The notes beneath the pieces are model-generated. The model saw only the letters and a list, made by a program, of their open reading frames with translations, had not been told where the DNA came from and did not search any database. A program made the translations under genes and the position numbers. A DNA stretch of 64,000 nt, taken from NCBI RefSeq assembly GCF_001522545.3, contig NC_031774.1, positions 16,492,296 to 16,556,295 on the forward strand. The letters are read 5' to 3'. The DNA comes from Parus major. Taxonomy: Eukaryota > Chordata > Aves > Passeriformes > Paridae. Numbering within the stretch: position 1 is the first letter of the stretch; every line of letters begins with the position of its first letter. This document shows positions 51,577-63,244 of the stretch, piece after piece.

Positions 51577-51960
51577 ATGACTTGTAGAATCATGGGGCTT
51601 AGGGTTACTGGAGATCAATCAGTCATTTCACCTCAATTTCAAGCCATTTCATTTCATCTGATTTACCCCCCCCCCCCCCAGTGAACTGAGCCCAATATCT
51701 AGGCTTTAGCTACAGACTCTTCCAGAAAGGCACTCAGTCTTGCTCTGACAATCAAATTCACTGTTGCCCTGGATAGTTTACTCCCATGGTTAATTCTCCT
51801 TGTTTACAGCTTGCATCTTGTTTAGATTCATCAACCTCCAGTACTTTTAATTTTGTGATACATTTTTCTCTCATAAAGATCTACATAATACTTGATATCC
51901 TCTGTCTGACAGTGCCTGTACACCTCAGTTAGGTCACCTTTCAAGGGTCTATTCTGGGTG
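51577..51960 (-). mobile_element. Old CR1/L3-like LINE 3'-end remnant
   Basis: The + strand begins tgtagaatcatggggc and ends taggtcacctttcaaggg. In between runs a degenerate order of blocks (aaaggcact, ttactcccatggttaattct, ttgtttagattc) resembling the reverse complement of ancient CR1-clade 3' ends. It contains a run of 14 C at 51666-51679. Diverged, so only moderately sure. Confidence 0.45.
51666..51679. repeat. Poly-C tract (C14)
   Basis: Uninterrupted run of about 14 C on the + strand, prone to length errors in sequencing. Confidence 0.85.
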
Positions 51961-54255
51961 TTTTCAGGATACATTGTTATATGAATGCTTTTTCATAGTG
52001 CAAGTATCTATGAGAAAGGCAGGATGACAGCATGTGGTAGTCACGCAATTATCCCTTTGTCCCTGGATCCATTTTGTAGACCAAGTGCAACTACAGGCAG
52101 TCGTGCACAATTAGTCTATTATTCAACTCAGATTATTTGTAGGCTTTCATGAAGAACACTCTCCTTTTTCACAGCTTTACAAATAGATTTTGATGCTTAA
52201 TAATAATTTACACACACCTTTGAAGATGAAAACTCCCCATGTCATCAAATGAAGCCTTTTCTACAATCAGAAAAAAAAATGTATTTTTAGCTAGCCAAAA
52301 TGTTGAGCTAATTTCTACTCTTAAGAGCACAGTGACACCTAAAGGCTCAGTCTTTCAGTCCTGTCTGGCTGTATTCCTGTCAATACTGCAAGTCATGCAG
52401 GTATCCAACTGCCTTTTCAGTGGTGCCTTAAATACTGCCAGCAGAATAACTGTGCCAGTACCAAGCTAAGCATGAGATGGAAATTCTTCTTGAAAAGTGG
52501 TAAAATATCCAAGTGGTTAACACATGTGGATGCCTCTAGTTTTGTAGCTGTACAGATAAATGTTTCATTTGAAGGGGCCCAGTATGCAGTATACATACCC
52601 TGATTATTTTATGTCAACCTCCTTTGACTGGCTTTCGAGACTTCACTCTATTCACCTTGTTTCCTTGTCCTTTTGCCTCAACAAAGGCTTGTGCAATCAA
52701 GACTGTATGTCTGTCCTTACTGCCTCATAACTTAGAACTTAGTAGTGCTGTTCAGATGTTTTGGTACGGAAAAGGTAGAAATTTTATGTGAATTATAGGT
52801 CCCTAGAGGAAAGAGAGTCTGTAATGGTCTCTAGATGCATCCTGGCTGAAAGAAACATTGTAATGTGAACTCAGCTGTTACTCAGCATAGAGCTTGCACC
52901 AGGCACAACCCTCTGTAAACACACAGAGTTGGTAATTCTGTAAAATAAAACACCAGGCTGCCTAAAAACAAACATAAGTGGTTCTATCCATCACAAGATG
53001 TTATGATTATATAAGATATTTATAATTTCTGTAAAATCAGCATTAAAGGGGAGATCGTACTAAGAAATATTTTTTTATACATAAAACGCTTGGCATCACA
53101 TTTGTTTGCCAACAAGTCCACAATGTTTGTCCCCTCCTTCCCATTTTATATGGGAGTTATTTCAAATATTTTTTTCAGGATTTCATTGCTCTTTGTTATA
53201 AAGGCTTTAATAATTGCACTGACCCTCGTAAAACTATTACTATTCACCTGAGTGTTTTCAGCTGGTGAGGATCCAGTTGTGGGAACTACAAAAAAGGAAT
53301 TGTTCCTTTTCCTCTGTTACTTCTCTCACATTTGTCTCACCAATTATTTTTTTCTTCTGCTCCTCATGATCATTCTAGCCATTACTGGAAGCAAAAGAAC
53401 TCAGGAGTAAACAGAATTGGTGGCTCCACGATGCATACATGGTTGTGTATGTGTTTCTGTACTTGACATCTAACGTTCATTATCCCTCAACAGAGACCAC
53501 AATGCCTTCTGCCATGCCAGAGTATCAGATGTGCTGCTTTCAACACTAGAAAACTCAAAGTTAGTATAATATCATTATCATGAAACTCTAAATTTACAGA
53601 AATTTGGGATGGATCTGGTCATAGAAGACCATACATCTGCTTCACTGGCAAGACTTTTATTCAGAGGAAAAATATTTCCATTTTTCTTTCCAGAAAAGAA
53701 GAATGCTCATGAAGATCTTCATTGCACAAGAGGGAATGAAAGAAGAGGGCAGTTCAGCAGAATAAGGCAACCTTCCAGTTCAGCTTCTAGAAGGTTGAAC
53801 CAAACTGTAACCAAGACAGAAAGCAGGTCACAGGAAGGCTTCTGTTGGGAAGTGCACTGCTAGGATATGCTCGCCTTGCCACTACATCATGATATAACAC
53901 ATTTGGCTTTTTATCAGGTCTTTTGATAGGGTATTTAGTCCCTGCAAGCAGCCTGTGAAATAACAGGGTTATACCAAAACTTCTGCTGCAGTAAAAATAG
54001 CAGTAGTACAAGCCATGCTGCACACAAAAACACAAACTGTAGAAGGTCTAAACAGAAGAAAATAAAACTCAATTTAAAACGTAATCTTTTATTTTAGAGC
54101 CTGTTAAAAGCTGTCTGAGATTTGACTCCTCCTTTCTGCACGCCCAGTTAGCAGTACTGCCTACAGACTCTCCACAGCCTTTCCCATACGATCATTTTGA
54201 CTCCAGGTGGGAGTGTGCATTGTAGCCCCAGCTCCTGATTTACCCACACTATTTC

Positions 54256-54605
54256 TCAGAATCACAGAAACAATTTGTTTCGAAAAGACCTCGGGGATCA
54301 TCGCATCCAACCTGTGATCAAACATCACTATGTCAACTAGACCACGGCTCTAAATTTTTCTTAGACACCTGGGACAGTGACTCCACCACCTACCTGGGCA
54401 GCCCCTCCCAATGTCTCATCACCCTCTCTGAAGGAATTCCTCCTCACATCCAACCTGAGCATTCCTGGCATAGCTTAAGGCCATTTCCTCTCCAGTTGCT
54501 GGCGGCCTGTGAGAAGACGCTGGTCCCAACCAGGCTACAGCCTATTTTCGAGCAATTGCAGTGAGCGATAAGGTCAGCCTTGAACCTCCTCCAGACTAGA
54601 CCTGG
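54256..54605 (-). mobile_element. CR1 LINE, 5'-truncated 3' end
   Basis: The + strand reads like the reverse complement of the avian CR1 3' region: tcagaatcacagaa at the left, then ggggatcatcgcatccaacc, gactccaccacctacctggg and cagcccctcccaatg. It goes on through aaggccatttcctct and gcgataaggtcagc to cctcctccag. About 350 bases, the usual size of a truncated insertion, so the LINE itself points to the minus strand. Confidence 0.88.
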
Positions 54606-54689
54606 AGCTGTATCAATTCGCTATAGCTTGGGCTAAACCAAGAGGCTCTTTATGGGCATTTAGAATCACACCATTATTAGCATTTCCCT

Positions 54690-55140
54690 TCTTCTGCTGC
54701 TGCTGAGCCCCAGAGCACCGCGCCCCGGCTCGGGCCGGACCATCCCAGGGGCGGCTGTCCGTGGGGCCCGGCGGGATGTGCCGCCACTGGGCCGGCCCAG
54801 AGCGCAGTGAGCCGCGGCCGCCGCCTCTCCCGCCCCGCCATGTTGGCGCAGCCGGCGCCCTGCCGGCGCTGCCCGGAGCCGGCGGGGCGGGGCGCTGCCG
54901 CCCTCCCGCACTTCCGCGGCGGCGGCCGGTACGTGCTGTCTGCGGCCCGCCAGGGCTGCGGAGCGACGGAGGAGAGGGGAAAGGGCGGCGGTGAGGCCGC
55001 GCTCCGGCGGGGCGGGGGCCCGGCCGTGCCGCGGTGGGGGTGACGCGGGGGCCGCCCCGCCGGGTCCGAGCTCGGGGGAGGCCGCGGCGGGGCTGGCGCT
55101 GAGGCGCTGATGGCACAGCAGCTGGCGAGCTTTGGTATCT
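54690..55140 (+). promoter_or_regulatory. CpG island / CHID1 promoter region
   Basis: GC-rich, CpG-dense block upstream of CHID1 with no TATA box. It contains a YY1-type element (cgccatgttggc, 54836-54847) and an ETS-type cacttccgcgg at 54909-54919, both common at housekeeping promoters. Transcription should proceed on + toward the coding exons. Confidence 0.7.
54800..54928 (+). other. Putative non-coding first exon of CHID1
   Basis: CHID1 needs a 5' UTR exon upstream because its start codon lies in an internal exon at 57965. Within the CpG island a donor gtacgt begins at 54929 and an alternative gtgagg begins at 54991. The start is only a guess near the YY1 element. Confidence 0.35.
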
Positions 55141-57880
55141 CGAGAGTCGGGCGAGTGTGGGAGGGAATTCTGAACGTCAAAGTGGAGCACGTTACAAGAG
55201 GGGAGGGTTTATTGTTTACACGGGTTAGAAACAGATTTGTCCTCACTCTTCACTCCCCAGTATAGCTTTTATTGCTTTCATTTAAAAACGCATCAGCGGT
55301 ATGCTCCCTGGGCTTCCTTCACGAAGTGATGCCGGCTCTTTCTGCAAGTGTAGTTAGAATCTAGTTTCTTCTTTATAAATACACTATAAACATTAACTCA
55401 GTGTTGTGTACCATCCATTTAATTTCTTTGCTTGCTTATTATGGACAGCCTAAATCTGTGGTAGCTTTACTCGCTTTTAAAAATGAAGACAAATTTAAAA
55501 CAGCTGACCAAAAGTATGTTACCTCATGTGTAGGCTGGGGTTAAGCAACATCTGTGACCTGGCTAAGAGAGAAAGAAACCTGGGCTTCAGATCAGTTTGT
55601 CAAATGATGTTTTAAGCTTTAAATTCTCCATAGTATCAGTTTGACAAGGACATAGACAGGCATTCGTCAATTCTATTTGCATTTTGCAGTGATGGAGGAG
55701 ATAAACAAAGAGTGCCAGGCTCAGGCAGTTCTACTGAGTTCAGCTAATTTGAGAAGTGTTAAAAATGGTGGAGGGTTCTTAGAAGAAAAGTTTGATGAGG
55801 GTTTAGTTTTGTAAACCTTGCAAAATGCATGCTTATGTTTTCCATAAAGACCATTTAAAGTTTGACCAGTTCATCTTCTGTGTTACAGTGATGCCATCTA
55901 CTTAAATTTTCATTGATGTTGTTAAAGAACAAGCTATTAAAATAAGCGTCCAACAAAGAGTTGATATGGACTGTCAGTAGCAGAAACCAATTTGCCACAG
56001 GCTCAGTGCTTCCCATAAATCTAGGAGTGGATGTTGACTTAACAATAATTGACAGGTGGGTACGATCCTGTCAAGGAAATGAGCACATTTTGATGTCTAA
56101 TTAGAGTTCTGTGATGGTTTTTTAAACTTCTGTTCTTCAGCTGTTAGATGTTATCTTCTTTTCAGGGAAGTGGACACTGTTGCTGATTGTTTCTGAAAGT
56201 GAAATCAAACACCTCCAAATCAATATATACGAGCTTCTGGGAGAATTGATATTCTGTCCAAATAGTTAAGACTTGTATTGACTGTTCAGGCTCTCAATTG
56301 TTCCTCTCTGCAATAGTTTATAGATCTTGCCAAGCTAGATGGAACATAGGAGATACTATCAAAAACAACCTGCTTTGTCTTATTTTTTAAAATGTGGAAA
56401 ACAAGGGGGTTACCAGTGACCTTGAAGTCAAAGTAGAAGCATAAGACCTTAATTATTCATAATAGTGAATTTCAAGCGGTATAGCAATTTAGCTTCTGCA
56501 ACACTCTCTGGATCCAAGAAATATTAGAAGGCTTTATTCCTTTTATTTTACAGCTTCTAAAAAACTTGACTAAAATCTTCAAATAATTTTGTACGTGAAG
56601 TTTTTGATGTTCTTTGGTGATACTGGCATTGTTTTTCAAGGACTTCTGCCATCATCCTTCAGCTTTGTTGCCTAATCACATAATCCTCTCTTTTCCTGCA
56701 GAATCCCTAAATACTACAATAAATACTTCTGGTTTTTAAAATCTCATTGCTAAGTCACATCCAAATACTAGTAAGTTTTTTGGTTTGTTGTTTTTATGTC
56801 TGTTTCATTGAGTACATTTCCACTGAAGCTTTAAGGTTCTTTCTGTCACAGTATTCAGAGCCTCAGTCTGGTGTTGTGGAATCCCTCACCTGATGTTTTG
56901 TACAAAAACAAAGTACTCAAACTTTGAGCAGCACTTGTTACCAGTGCCAGTAGAACAAGTATTGTAAATATGTGTAGAAATGAACTTGTAGGTCTTCAAA
57001 GTGAGTGGTAGAGTAATATAGAAAGCAAGATAGTTTTTTAAGTTCAACAAAAATTCAGAATACTGGAAAAAATCTTTTTTCTTCTCCATCAGGATCTCAT
57101 ATTTATGAGGAGCAGCTTGATACAGATCTAGAACCCTGATTCCCCAAATGCCAAATATTTTTTTCTGTGTTTTCTTATTCACTGCTGGGAGCTAGGCTGG
57201 GAAAGCAGTGTGACTTTTAAATGGGGAGACTTTGGAAAACAAGCTCTGACTGTATTTGAATTTTTTATTTCAAGTCTTCCTATAGATGCAAGGTGTGATA
57301 GATAAATAGAACTGTTGTCTACTAATTCTCTTTACCTGGTACTAGGACAAAATGTCCAAACTATTCTTCTAGACAAAAAGGACATTCCCCCCTCCCCTTC
57401 TTTTTTTTTCTTCAGTTTCTGTGCCAGTGACTTGGCAAGGAATTGAAACAGAACTTTCACCTATTACATTAAAGGCACATAGCTGTAAGCATATAGCTAT
57501 AACTCTTTATGTCTGTTAATTAATTTATGACACACTGACCAGGCTGGATAGACCAGAAACAAATGTTATCTCTTATTTGCTATAGAAGAGGTAAGGTGGT
57601 ATAATAATTATTCTGTGCAGCAGACATTTCTCTCAGTTTCAGCTGTAAACAGTTGTACTTCTTCAGGGGGATTCTTTAAAAAGGAAGCTACAAGAGTCCA
57701 ACCCACTTCATGTGATACAGCTGTTAAAACAAGGGACAAAAAAATATGTTGGAGTCTAGAAATAAGCTCTTACAGTGATCTGCTTTCGTTGCCAGAGCAA
57801 AAGCACTATTAGACCAGTACTACCTTAATAAGTCTGATTCTAAACAGGAGAAGATAAGAAAATGTCTTTACTTTTTTTAG
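54929..57880 (+). other. CHID1 intron 1 (5' UTR intron)
   Basis: AT-rich sequence after the CpG island. Two acceptors precede the start exon: tttttttag ending at 57880 and tgttcacag ending at 57922. No repeat family or RNA gene is recognised. Confidence 0.5.
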
Positions 57881-57964
57881 ACATTAAAACTGAATGAAAC
57901 TGTTATATTCCTCTGTTCACAGAGACTCAAACCCTTATGTTCTAAGGAGAAGAGAAACCTTGAC

Positions 57965-58090
57965 ATGGGGGAAAACACCATGAAGCTTCTCTGTGCTTCA
58001 CTTTCTCTTGCCATGATATTCTGGCTAGCTGAAGGTACTCTGTCAAAAACAGATGCAAAGAAAGGAGCTACAAAAAAACTGGAGGAAAAG
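57965..58090 (+). CDS. CHID1: CHID1 first coding exon (residues 1-42, signal peptide)
   Basis: ATG at 57965 with G at -3 and G at +4; donor gtaaag from 58091, phase 0. A second in-frame ATG at 57980 also has a good context (A at -3) and aligns exactly with the human start, giving T-L-S-K-T-D-A-K-K at the same distance. The first ATG would add M-G-E-N-T. Confidence 0.92.
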
Positions 58091-61000
58091 GTAAAGGAAA
58101 TAACTGAAATTCTTGTCTTATCTAACATGTGCAGTGAATTAATTGAACTTTGGTAAGTGGCCTCTACTTCTGTTAAAACAGTGTTAATGCATTTCTGCTG
58201 AAGCTTATATTCACAGATAAAACTTGAAACTGTCCTTTCCTTCAGCTTTTCTGTTGAAAGCTGAATGTTCATTTCTTGAAACGTATGATGTAGACTTCTG
58301 CATCTATATCCTGTATGCAAGTTGCAGATGCAGGAAGTTTTTGTCCCTTCAGGGAACACACTTCCATACGTTTGGAAACCAGGATGGGGAACAGTAGTTT
58401 GGGCCAAGAGCTCTAGATCATTTACTGGTAGAATGGAGCCTTGCCAATGGGAAGGCTGTATCCTGATGAAAGAGTTTGAAGAGCGTTCTAAGCAATAATT
58501 CTTTTGCAGGCAGAAATGATTCATAGTCCCACACAGAGCCAGCATGCTGAAGTGTCTCTTCACTTGCTGAGCATGTTGTTGTTTCCTGTCATTATGCATA
58601 TACATCTGTCAATGTTTGTATTACTTGCTCAACATCTACCAGGAAGCAAATCTCATCTGCAGATAGTGAGGGTAATATAAGGTGTTAAGTCAGGTCAAAT
58701 CCCTACATTCCTTACAATGAATCAATAGATGGCTTCTACATACCCACCATGCATGTCTTACTAGATCTTCTCATTCTGTTTTTATCTGCTAGGTCAGTTG
58801 AAGCACCTTCCCTAAAGAAGAGCGTTTAAAGTCTTGACCTTCAGTAACCACAATGCAGCATTCTCAGATTAAAATATATCCAGTTTAAAATTTGTCTTCA
58901 AATTCTTGGTTAAGAACTTCTGAGTAACATGACAGAAAGCATTGATTACAAAACAGAACACCATCATCTGTCATAAATTATGTTCTTTGCTCTTATAATA
59001 TCTTGGATTTGGGGTTTTTTTAATATGCTTTTTACTTTCCAAATAAACTAAGTTTACCGATGATGACCAGTCATTTCTGAGGACTTGTGTGTTTCAGTTC
59101 TAAATCAAAGTACTCTGCATCATTTAAAAGGAGTGCTCAGAGTTTAATGAAGTGATTTGTTTTGCTGTTGTTTTTAAAGTCTGTTGCCACTGAAAGTGGC
59201 CGTTTCATATAACTGCTTCTGATAACTGTCTTCTCTCCACAGAAGGTGCATTCTGATAAAAATGTTCAGGACCGGGGATTGGTGGTTGTGGATCCAAAAG
59301 CAAAGGATATTATACTGGAACATAAAAGTTATTGCTCCAAGAAGATGAAGGAACGACATTTCTCGGGAGATGTTCTGGGATATATTACTCCTGTAAGTTG
59401 ATACATTTAATAAAATTTGTGCTTTGAATGAATATGCAGCAGACTATGCTGAACTGCAACTTTGCATCCCTGCTATAAAAATATTTTTATAGTAATGGGG
59501 GCTGCTGGTTAAATACAGTCAAATAGCCAGACAAGTATTTGAGACTTGATTTGGGGTTCAGGTGGTCTCAAGCCCTTGTTCTCCCATCTGTCTCTTGGAG
59601 GCTGTTTAGGTTTTATTATTTTTCTTCTCCCTGGCATTGAGGAATACACTTAGAGCAGGTACTGGGTGTGCAGCTGGTGTGGGAGCTGCAGGTTGTGCCT
59701 GGGTGGGAGCTGTGACCTGGTGCTGACCCTCCAGACAGCAAAGAGCACAGGGACCTGTGGCACCGGCCAGGGAACCGGACACTTGGACACAGCAGGAGCC
59801 AAGGGTTCAACAGAAAGACTCCAGACTATCCCAGGCATGGAGGGCACAAAACCTGGGCATTCCTTTGTTGGGGGTCCGTCCCCAGCAGACTAGTTGGAGC
59901 TATTTCTGTTTTACTGCACCACAAATAAATTACTGTAAGGATCCAGACATCTGGGACTGTGCCATGGGAAACCCAGGGCTGAGCCAGTAAGGAAACCCTG
60001 TCTGAGCATGGGGTGTGCAGGGAGCCAAGAGGGACACCCCTGGAGTCACTGGAATTGCCCTCAGCAGTAAACGTTTGGAGTGGTGGGAGCGTGACTGCCA
60101 AGAGTGGTTTGCAGATGGTCAGACAGGGAGGCTTCCTTAACACTGGTTTTAACAGGGATGAGAGTATTTTCCTGTCAGTGGTGAGTCAGGTGAAGTTGCA
60201 GTGAAGTAACAATTGTATGCTGCTGTCAAACTGATGTCTTTTGCTATTCTGTCTCCTTCAAAGCATTCTTTCTTGAATGATAAATATTTCATCCTTTTTT
60301 TTTCAGAGGATAGTTTTCACTTGTTTTTGTCTTATACTGCTCAAAAGACAAATAGGTGCCCTATAAATTTTCACCTTTCTCAAGTTCTCTTGAACATAAA
60401 TTCAGAGTCTGTAGATTCAAAACTGTGTGGGAATCTACAAGCAACTTGCTTAGTTCAGTTGAATTAGCACAATTTGAAGATTGCCTTTAATGTAGCTGTT
60501 AGAGCTTCCAGAGTACTTTCTTATTTAAATTAAAGCAATATCCCATAAAGATATAAAGTTTCCTCAAATGAATGAAGAAGGATCTAGGAGATGATTATAC
60601 TTCTGTTAAAGAGTTTATATTGCTCAAAAGTGAAGTGAACTGCATATTTTGCTTCTGAGTCTCTCATGTTTTTTCTCTCCTTTGTTTTTCAAGTGGAACA
60701 ACCATGGCTATGACATTGCTAAAATTTTTGGGAACAAATTTACGCTAATCTCACCAGTTTGGTTACAAGTGAAAAGGAGAGGGAAGGAAAGGTTCCAGTT
60801 CACTGGGCTCCATGATGCTGATCAAGGTGTTATTTTCTTTTTCTTTGAATATCAATTGCAGTATTGTTGTGACTAGGTAGGTTTGGCATATTAGGTGGGT
60901 TTTGCTGGCTCTGCCTCATGGTGAAGTACCTTCATCCACTCCATATTTTGGGGTTTTCTTCAGAGTGAACGTCTTTCTGTCTTCATCTGCTTCCACATGT

Positions 61001-63244
61001 GTACATAGTTTATTTGTCAAAAAATGTAAGTAGCAAGGTTGGCTTTTCCACCATGCTATCCACAAAGCTCCTCTTAAAAGAGGAAAGGGCAAAGATCCTG
61101 TACAGTCTTGGTGTTGCATTGTGCAGCTATTTGCCTGTTGTGGGTTTTGTTTTATTTCTTAGCAAAAACCTTTAGGCAAATTTGTTTTAGAAAGGGAAGA
61201 TAAATTTAATTTGAAGAGAATTTTTTCCCTTCATTGTGAAGAAAGTGGCAGCAAATTTAAATTTCAGCTAGTATGTACTACTTCATGGTTTTGAAGTTAA
61301 TTGAATGTGAAATTTCTTTTGAAATAGCTATAATTCTAACCATGTTAGTGCCTACTAAAAAATTCATCCTAGTGCAATGACTGCCAAAAAGAGTGGATGG
61401 GACACTTTGAAGTACCATCTGAAAAAGTAAAACATTCCTCCCAGGTGATGCCTGGTGGCTGCAGAAGTGTTGTTCTAAGTAGGGAGTAGGGTAGTTTCCA
61501 TGATGAGGCAGAACTAAGCAGGAAGGGGCTGGGTGAGGAGTATTTTAAGGCTGTAGTGAATGCTGTGGTGCAGGTTCATGGCTTCAGATTCTGTGCATCA
61601 CGGGATGTTCTGTCTGGGTGAATTATGAACTGCTAGTCTGTGGCAGGAAGATATGTATAATGAAACTATGGTACGTCATTTGAAGAATGCTTGAAAATAC
61701 GTTGCCATTGTCAGCATCATTTATACTTTATCAGCTGTCTTACTTGATACTGTTTGACAGGCTGGATGAAAGATGTGAGAAAAACCTCCAAAAACATCAA
61801 AATAGGTGAGCCTCTGGTTTATTATGATTTTTTGCTTGCTTTTTATCTTCTTTAGCTGCTGGGAGAGAAAGGAAGGCTTTCTTCCAGGTCAGTATGGCAG
61901 GAGGGAAGATTACCTTAGCACAGCTGTATGGAGAAGATGTCTGAGAAGAAAAATTAAAGCAGTTAACTGTAGATAGTTAGGTAACTAAATGTTGACCTTC
62001 TTGATGCCTTTATATTTTGCCTTAGCTTCTTGTCTCTGAATAAATCCTGGGTTACAGTGCCCTCCCTGTAGGGATACTAGTATATAACACTGTGTACCTC
62101 CCTGGGGAAAGAAGTCTTCAAACTTGTTGCTTGGGGTTCTGTGTAGTTAAAAAGAAAAAAAAAAATAAATCCACATCTGAGTCAGTCAGACTTTCCTGCA
62201 TAATAGTAGAAAAGTCCTGTTTGTTTCTTCTCCCCTTGAAGCTGGGAACTCATGGGATGTGCTACAGTGTGTCTTTAGGGAAAATTGCAAATACTGCTGT
62301 AGAGATTCTGCTGTGCTAGACTTCTTTTATTTGTTTATAGCAAGAATTATATGGAACTGTGAAATGCTTCTTGATTCAGAAGGGAGTATGAAATTTGAAA
62401 TGTATTAGATAAATTGAATTCTCAGTCAGATATTTTAACATACTTCAGCTGCCAGAGGATAAAGCTTTTGAAATCACTCTATACTTTTCTAAAGCACTCT
62501 TTTACAACCATGGTAGTTAGAAGGGGCTTAGACACAGCTCCATAAAATCCATTGCCTTTTCCTTTGGGCATGATTGTTGACTCTTCCAACAGTAATTTTT
62601 CCCTATCTATGTTTTTAATGTTTTGTGTTTTTGGAAAAATAAATTACACAGGCTCAAATGCTTTCCAAAGGTAAAAATTTGTCTTAGGGCCTTGAGTTGA
62701 GTGGAGGAGTGAAGTGATATTGGGCTATGTATGGAGTAAATTAGAATTTGAGGTGAACTTTTGTACTTCATTACTGTGGTAGAAGAGATGCACAACTTAA
62801 AGATTGGTATCTTGTGTAATTGCTAGTTTAGTACTCTACTTGAGGCCCTAAGTGGTAGTTCAATTAAGAACGTTCAATCAAATGAAGGTATTTTCTCTTA
62901 AAACTTGTGTCAGTGCTGATCATTAACTAAACTTAAAATGAAGAAGAATGTTCAACGGTGTCAGTTTATCTATGCTGCTGAAGTTGGTCAGAGTGAAAAA
63001 GCAATTATCTCAGTTATGGGATATGATATTTACTGGCATCTCTGCTTGTATCTGCTGTATTCTGTTACTGCAGAAACATTCCCGTGTAGATAATAAATTC
63101 TTAATTTTCACTACTGATTGACTACTTTGCCTTATAGTGCCTCGAATTTTGTTTGATGGCTGGACTTACCAAGACTTTGAGAGTGTTTTTGGTAGTGAAG
63201 ATGAGATAGAGGAACTTTCCAAGAACATGGTTCTGCTAGCCAAG
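57965..63244 (+). CDS. CHID1: Chitinase domain-containing protein 1 (stabilin-1-interacting chitinase-like), 5' part
   Basis: Five coding exons (57965-58090, 59243-59392, 60694-60826, 61761-61805, 63138-63244) join in frame for 187 residues, roughly the first half of a 393-residue family protein. CHID1/SI-CLP is a secreted and lysosomal GH18-fold lectin-like protein that binds stabilin-1 and saccharides. Residues 1-24 form a hydrophobic signal peptide (M-K-L-L-C-A-S-L-S-L-A-M). The GH18-like domain begins near D-R-G-L-V-V-V-D and continues V-L-G-Y-I-T-P-W-N-N-H-G-Y-D and F-T-L-I-S-P-V-W-L-Q. The region equivalent to the GH18 catalytic motif lies downstream of the window. The gene is divergent from AP2A2, with the two start codons 7.6 kb apart. 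Identification rests on strong match to the mammalian protein and on synteny. Confidence 0.95.
59243..59392 (+). CDS. CHID1: CHID1 coding exon 2 (residues 43-92)
   Basis: Acceptor ctccacag ending at 59242, donor gtaagt from 59393, phase 0 both ends. Encodes K-V-H-S-D-K-N-V-Q-D-R-G-L through S-G-D-V-L-G-Y-I-T-P, the start of the chitinase-like barrel. Confidence 0.95.
59560..60160. mobile_element. Possible LTR-derived block in a CHID1 intron
   Basis: A stretch of GC-richer sequence unlike the AT-rich intron around it. It contains a TG...CA imperfect inverted repeat (tgttggggg ... tccccagca, 59866-59887), as found at retroviral LTR ends. An AATAAA follows near 59926-59931. I cannot name the family or fix the ends; other repeat types remain possible. 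Confidence 0.3.
60694..60826 (+). CDS. CHID1: CHID1 coding exon 3 (residues 93-136)
   Basis: Acceptor tttcaag ending at 60693, donor gtgtta from 60827, phase 1. Encodes W-N-N-H-G-Y-D-I-A-K-I-F-G through T-G-L-H-D-A-D-Q. Confidence 0.95.
60827..63137 (+). other. CHID1 introns after the third and fourth coding exons
   Basis: Introns lie at 60827-61760 and 61806-63137. Both are AT-rich, with an A-run near 62152-62164. No repeat family, exon or RNA gene was recognised. Confidence 0.6.
61761..61805 (+). CDS. CHID1: CHID1 coding exon 4 (residues 138-151)
   Basis: A 45-base micro-exon: acceptor tttgacag ending at 61760, donor gtgagc from 61806. Encodes (G)W-M-K-D-V-R-K-T-S-K-N-I-K-I, matching the human segment G-W-M-R-A-V-R-K-H-A-K-G-L-H-I. 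Too short for open-frame listing; found by frame and family match. Confidence 0.93.
63138..63244 (+). CDS. CHID1: CHID1 coding exon 5 (residues 153-187)
   Basis: Acceptor cttatag ending at 63137, donor gtaaaa from 63245, phase 0. Encodes P-R-I-L-F-D-G-W-T-Y-Q-D-F through D-E-I-E-E-L-S-K-N-M-V. Confidence 0.95.

Larger units (their letters stand above)
50791..54690. other. AP2A2-CHID1 spacer
   Basis: Intergenic region between two CpG islands. It holds an old CR1-like stretch near 51577-51960 and a clear CR1 3' end at 54256-54605. The open frames seen here (for example 147 codons on the minus strand at 50997-51440) have no family resemblance and I do not call them genes. Confidence 0.6.
58091..60693 (+). 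other. CHID1 introns after the first and second coding exons
   Basis: Introns lie at 58091-59242 and 59393-60693. The second contains a compositionally distinct block at about 59560-60160. The first is covered on the minus strand by part of a long antisense open frame (57877-58605). Confidence 0.65.

Noticed and set aside
54613..55246. Open frames of 167-189 codons on the minus strand near the CHID1 promoter
   Set aside because: They lie in a CpG island, are rich in Arg, Pro and Ala in all frames, and have no domain; expected by composition.
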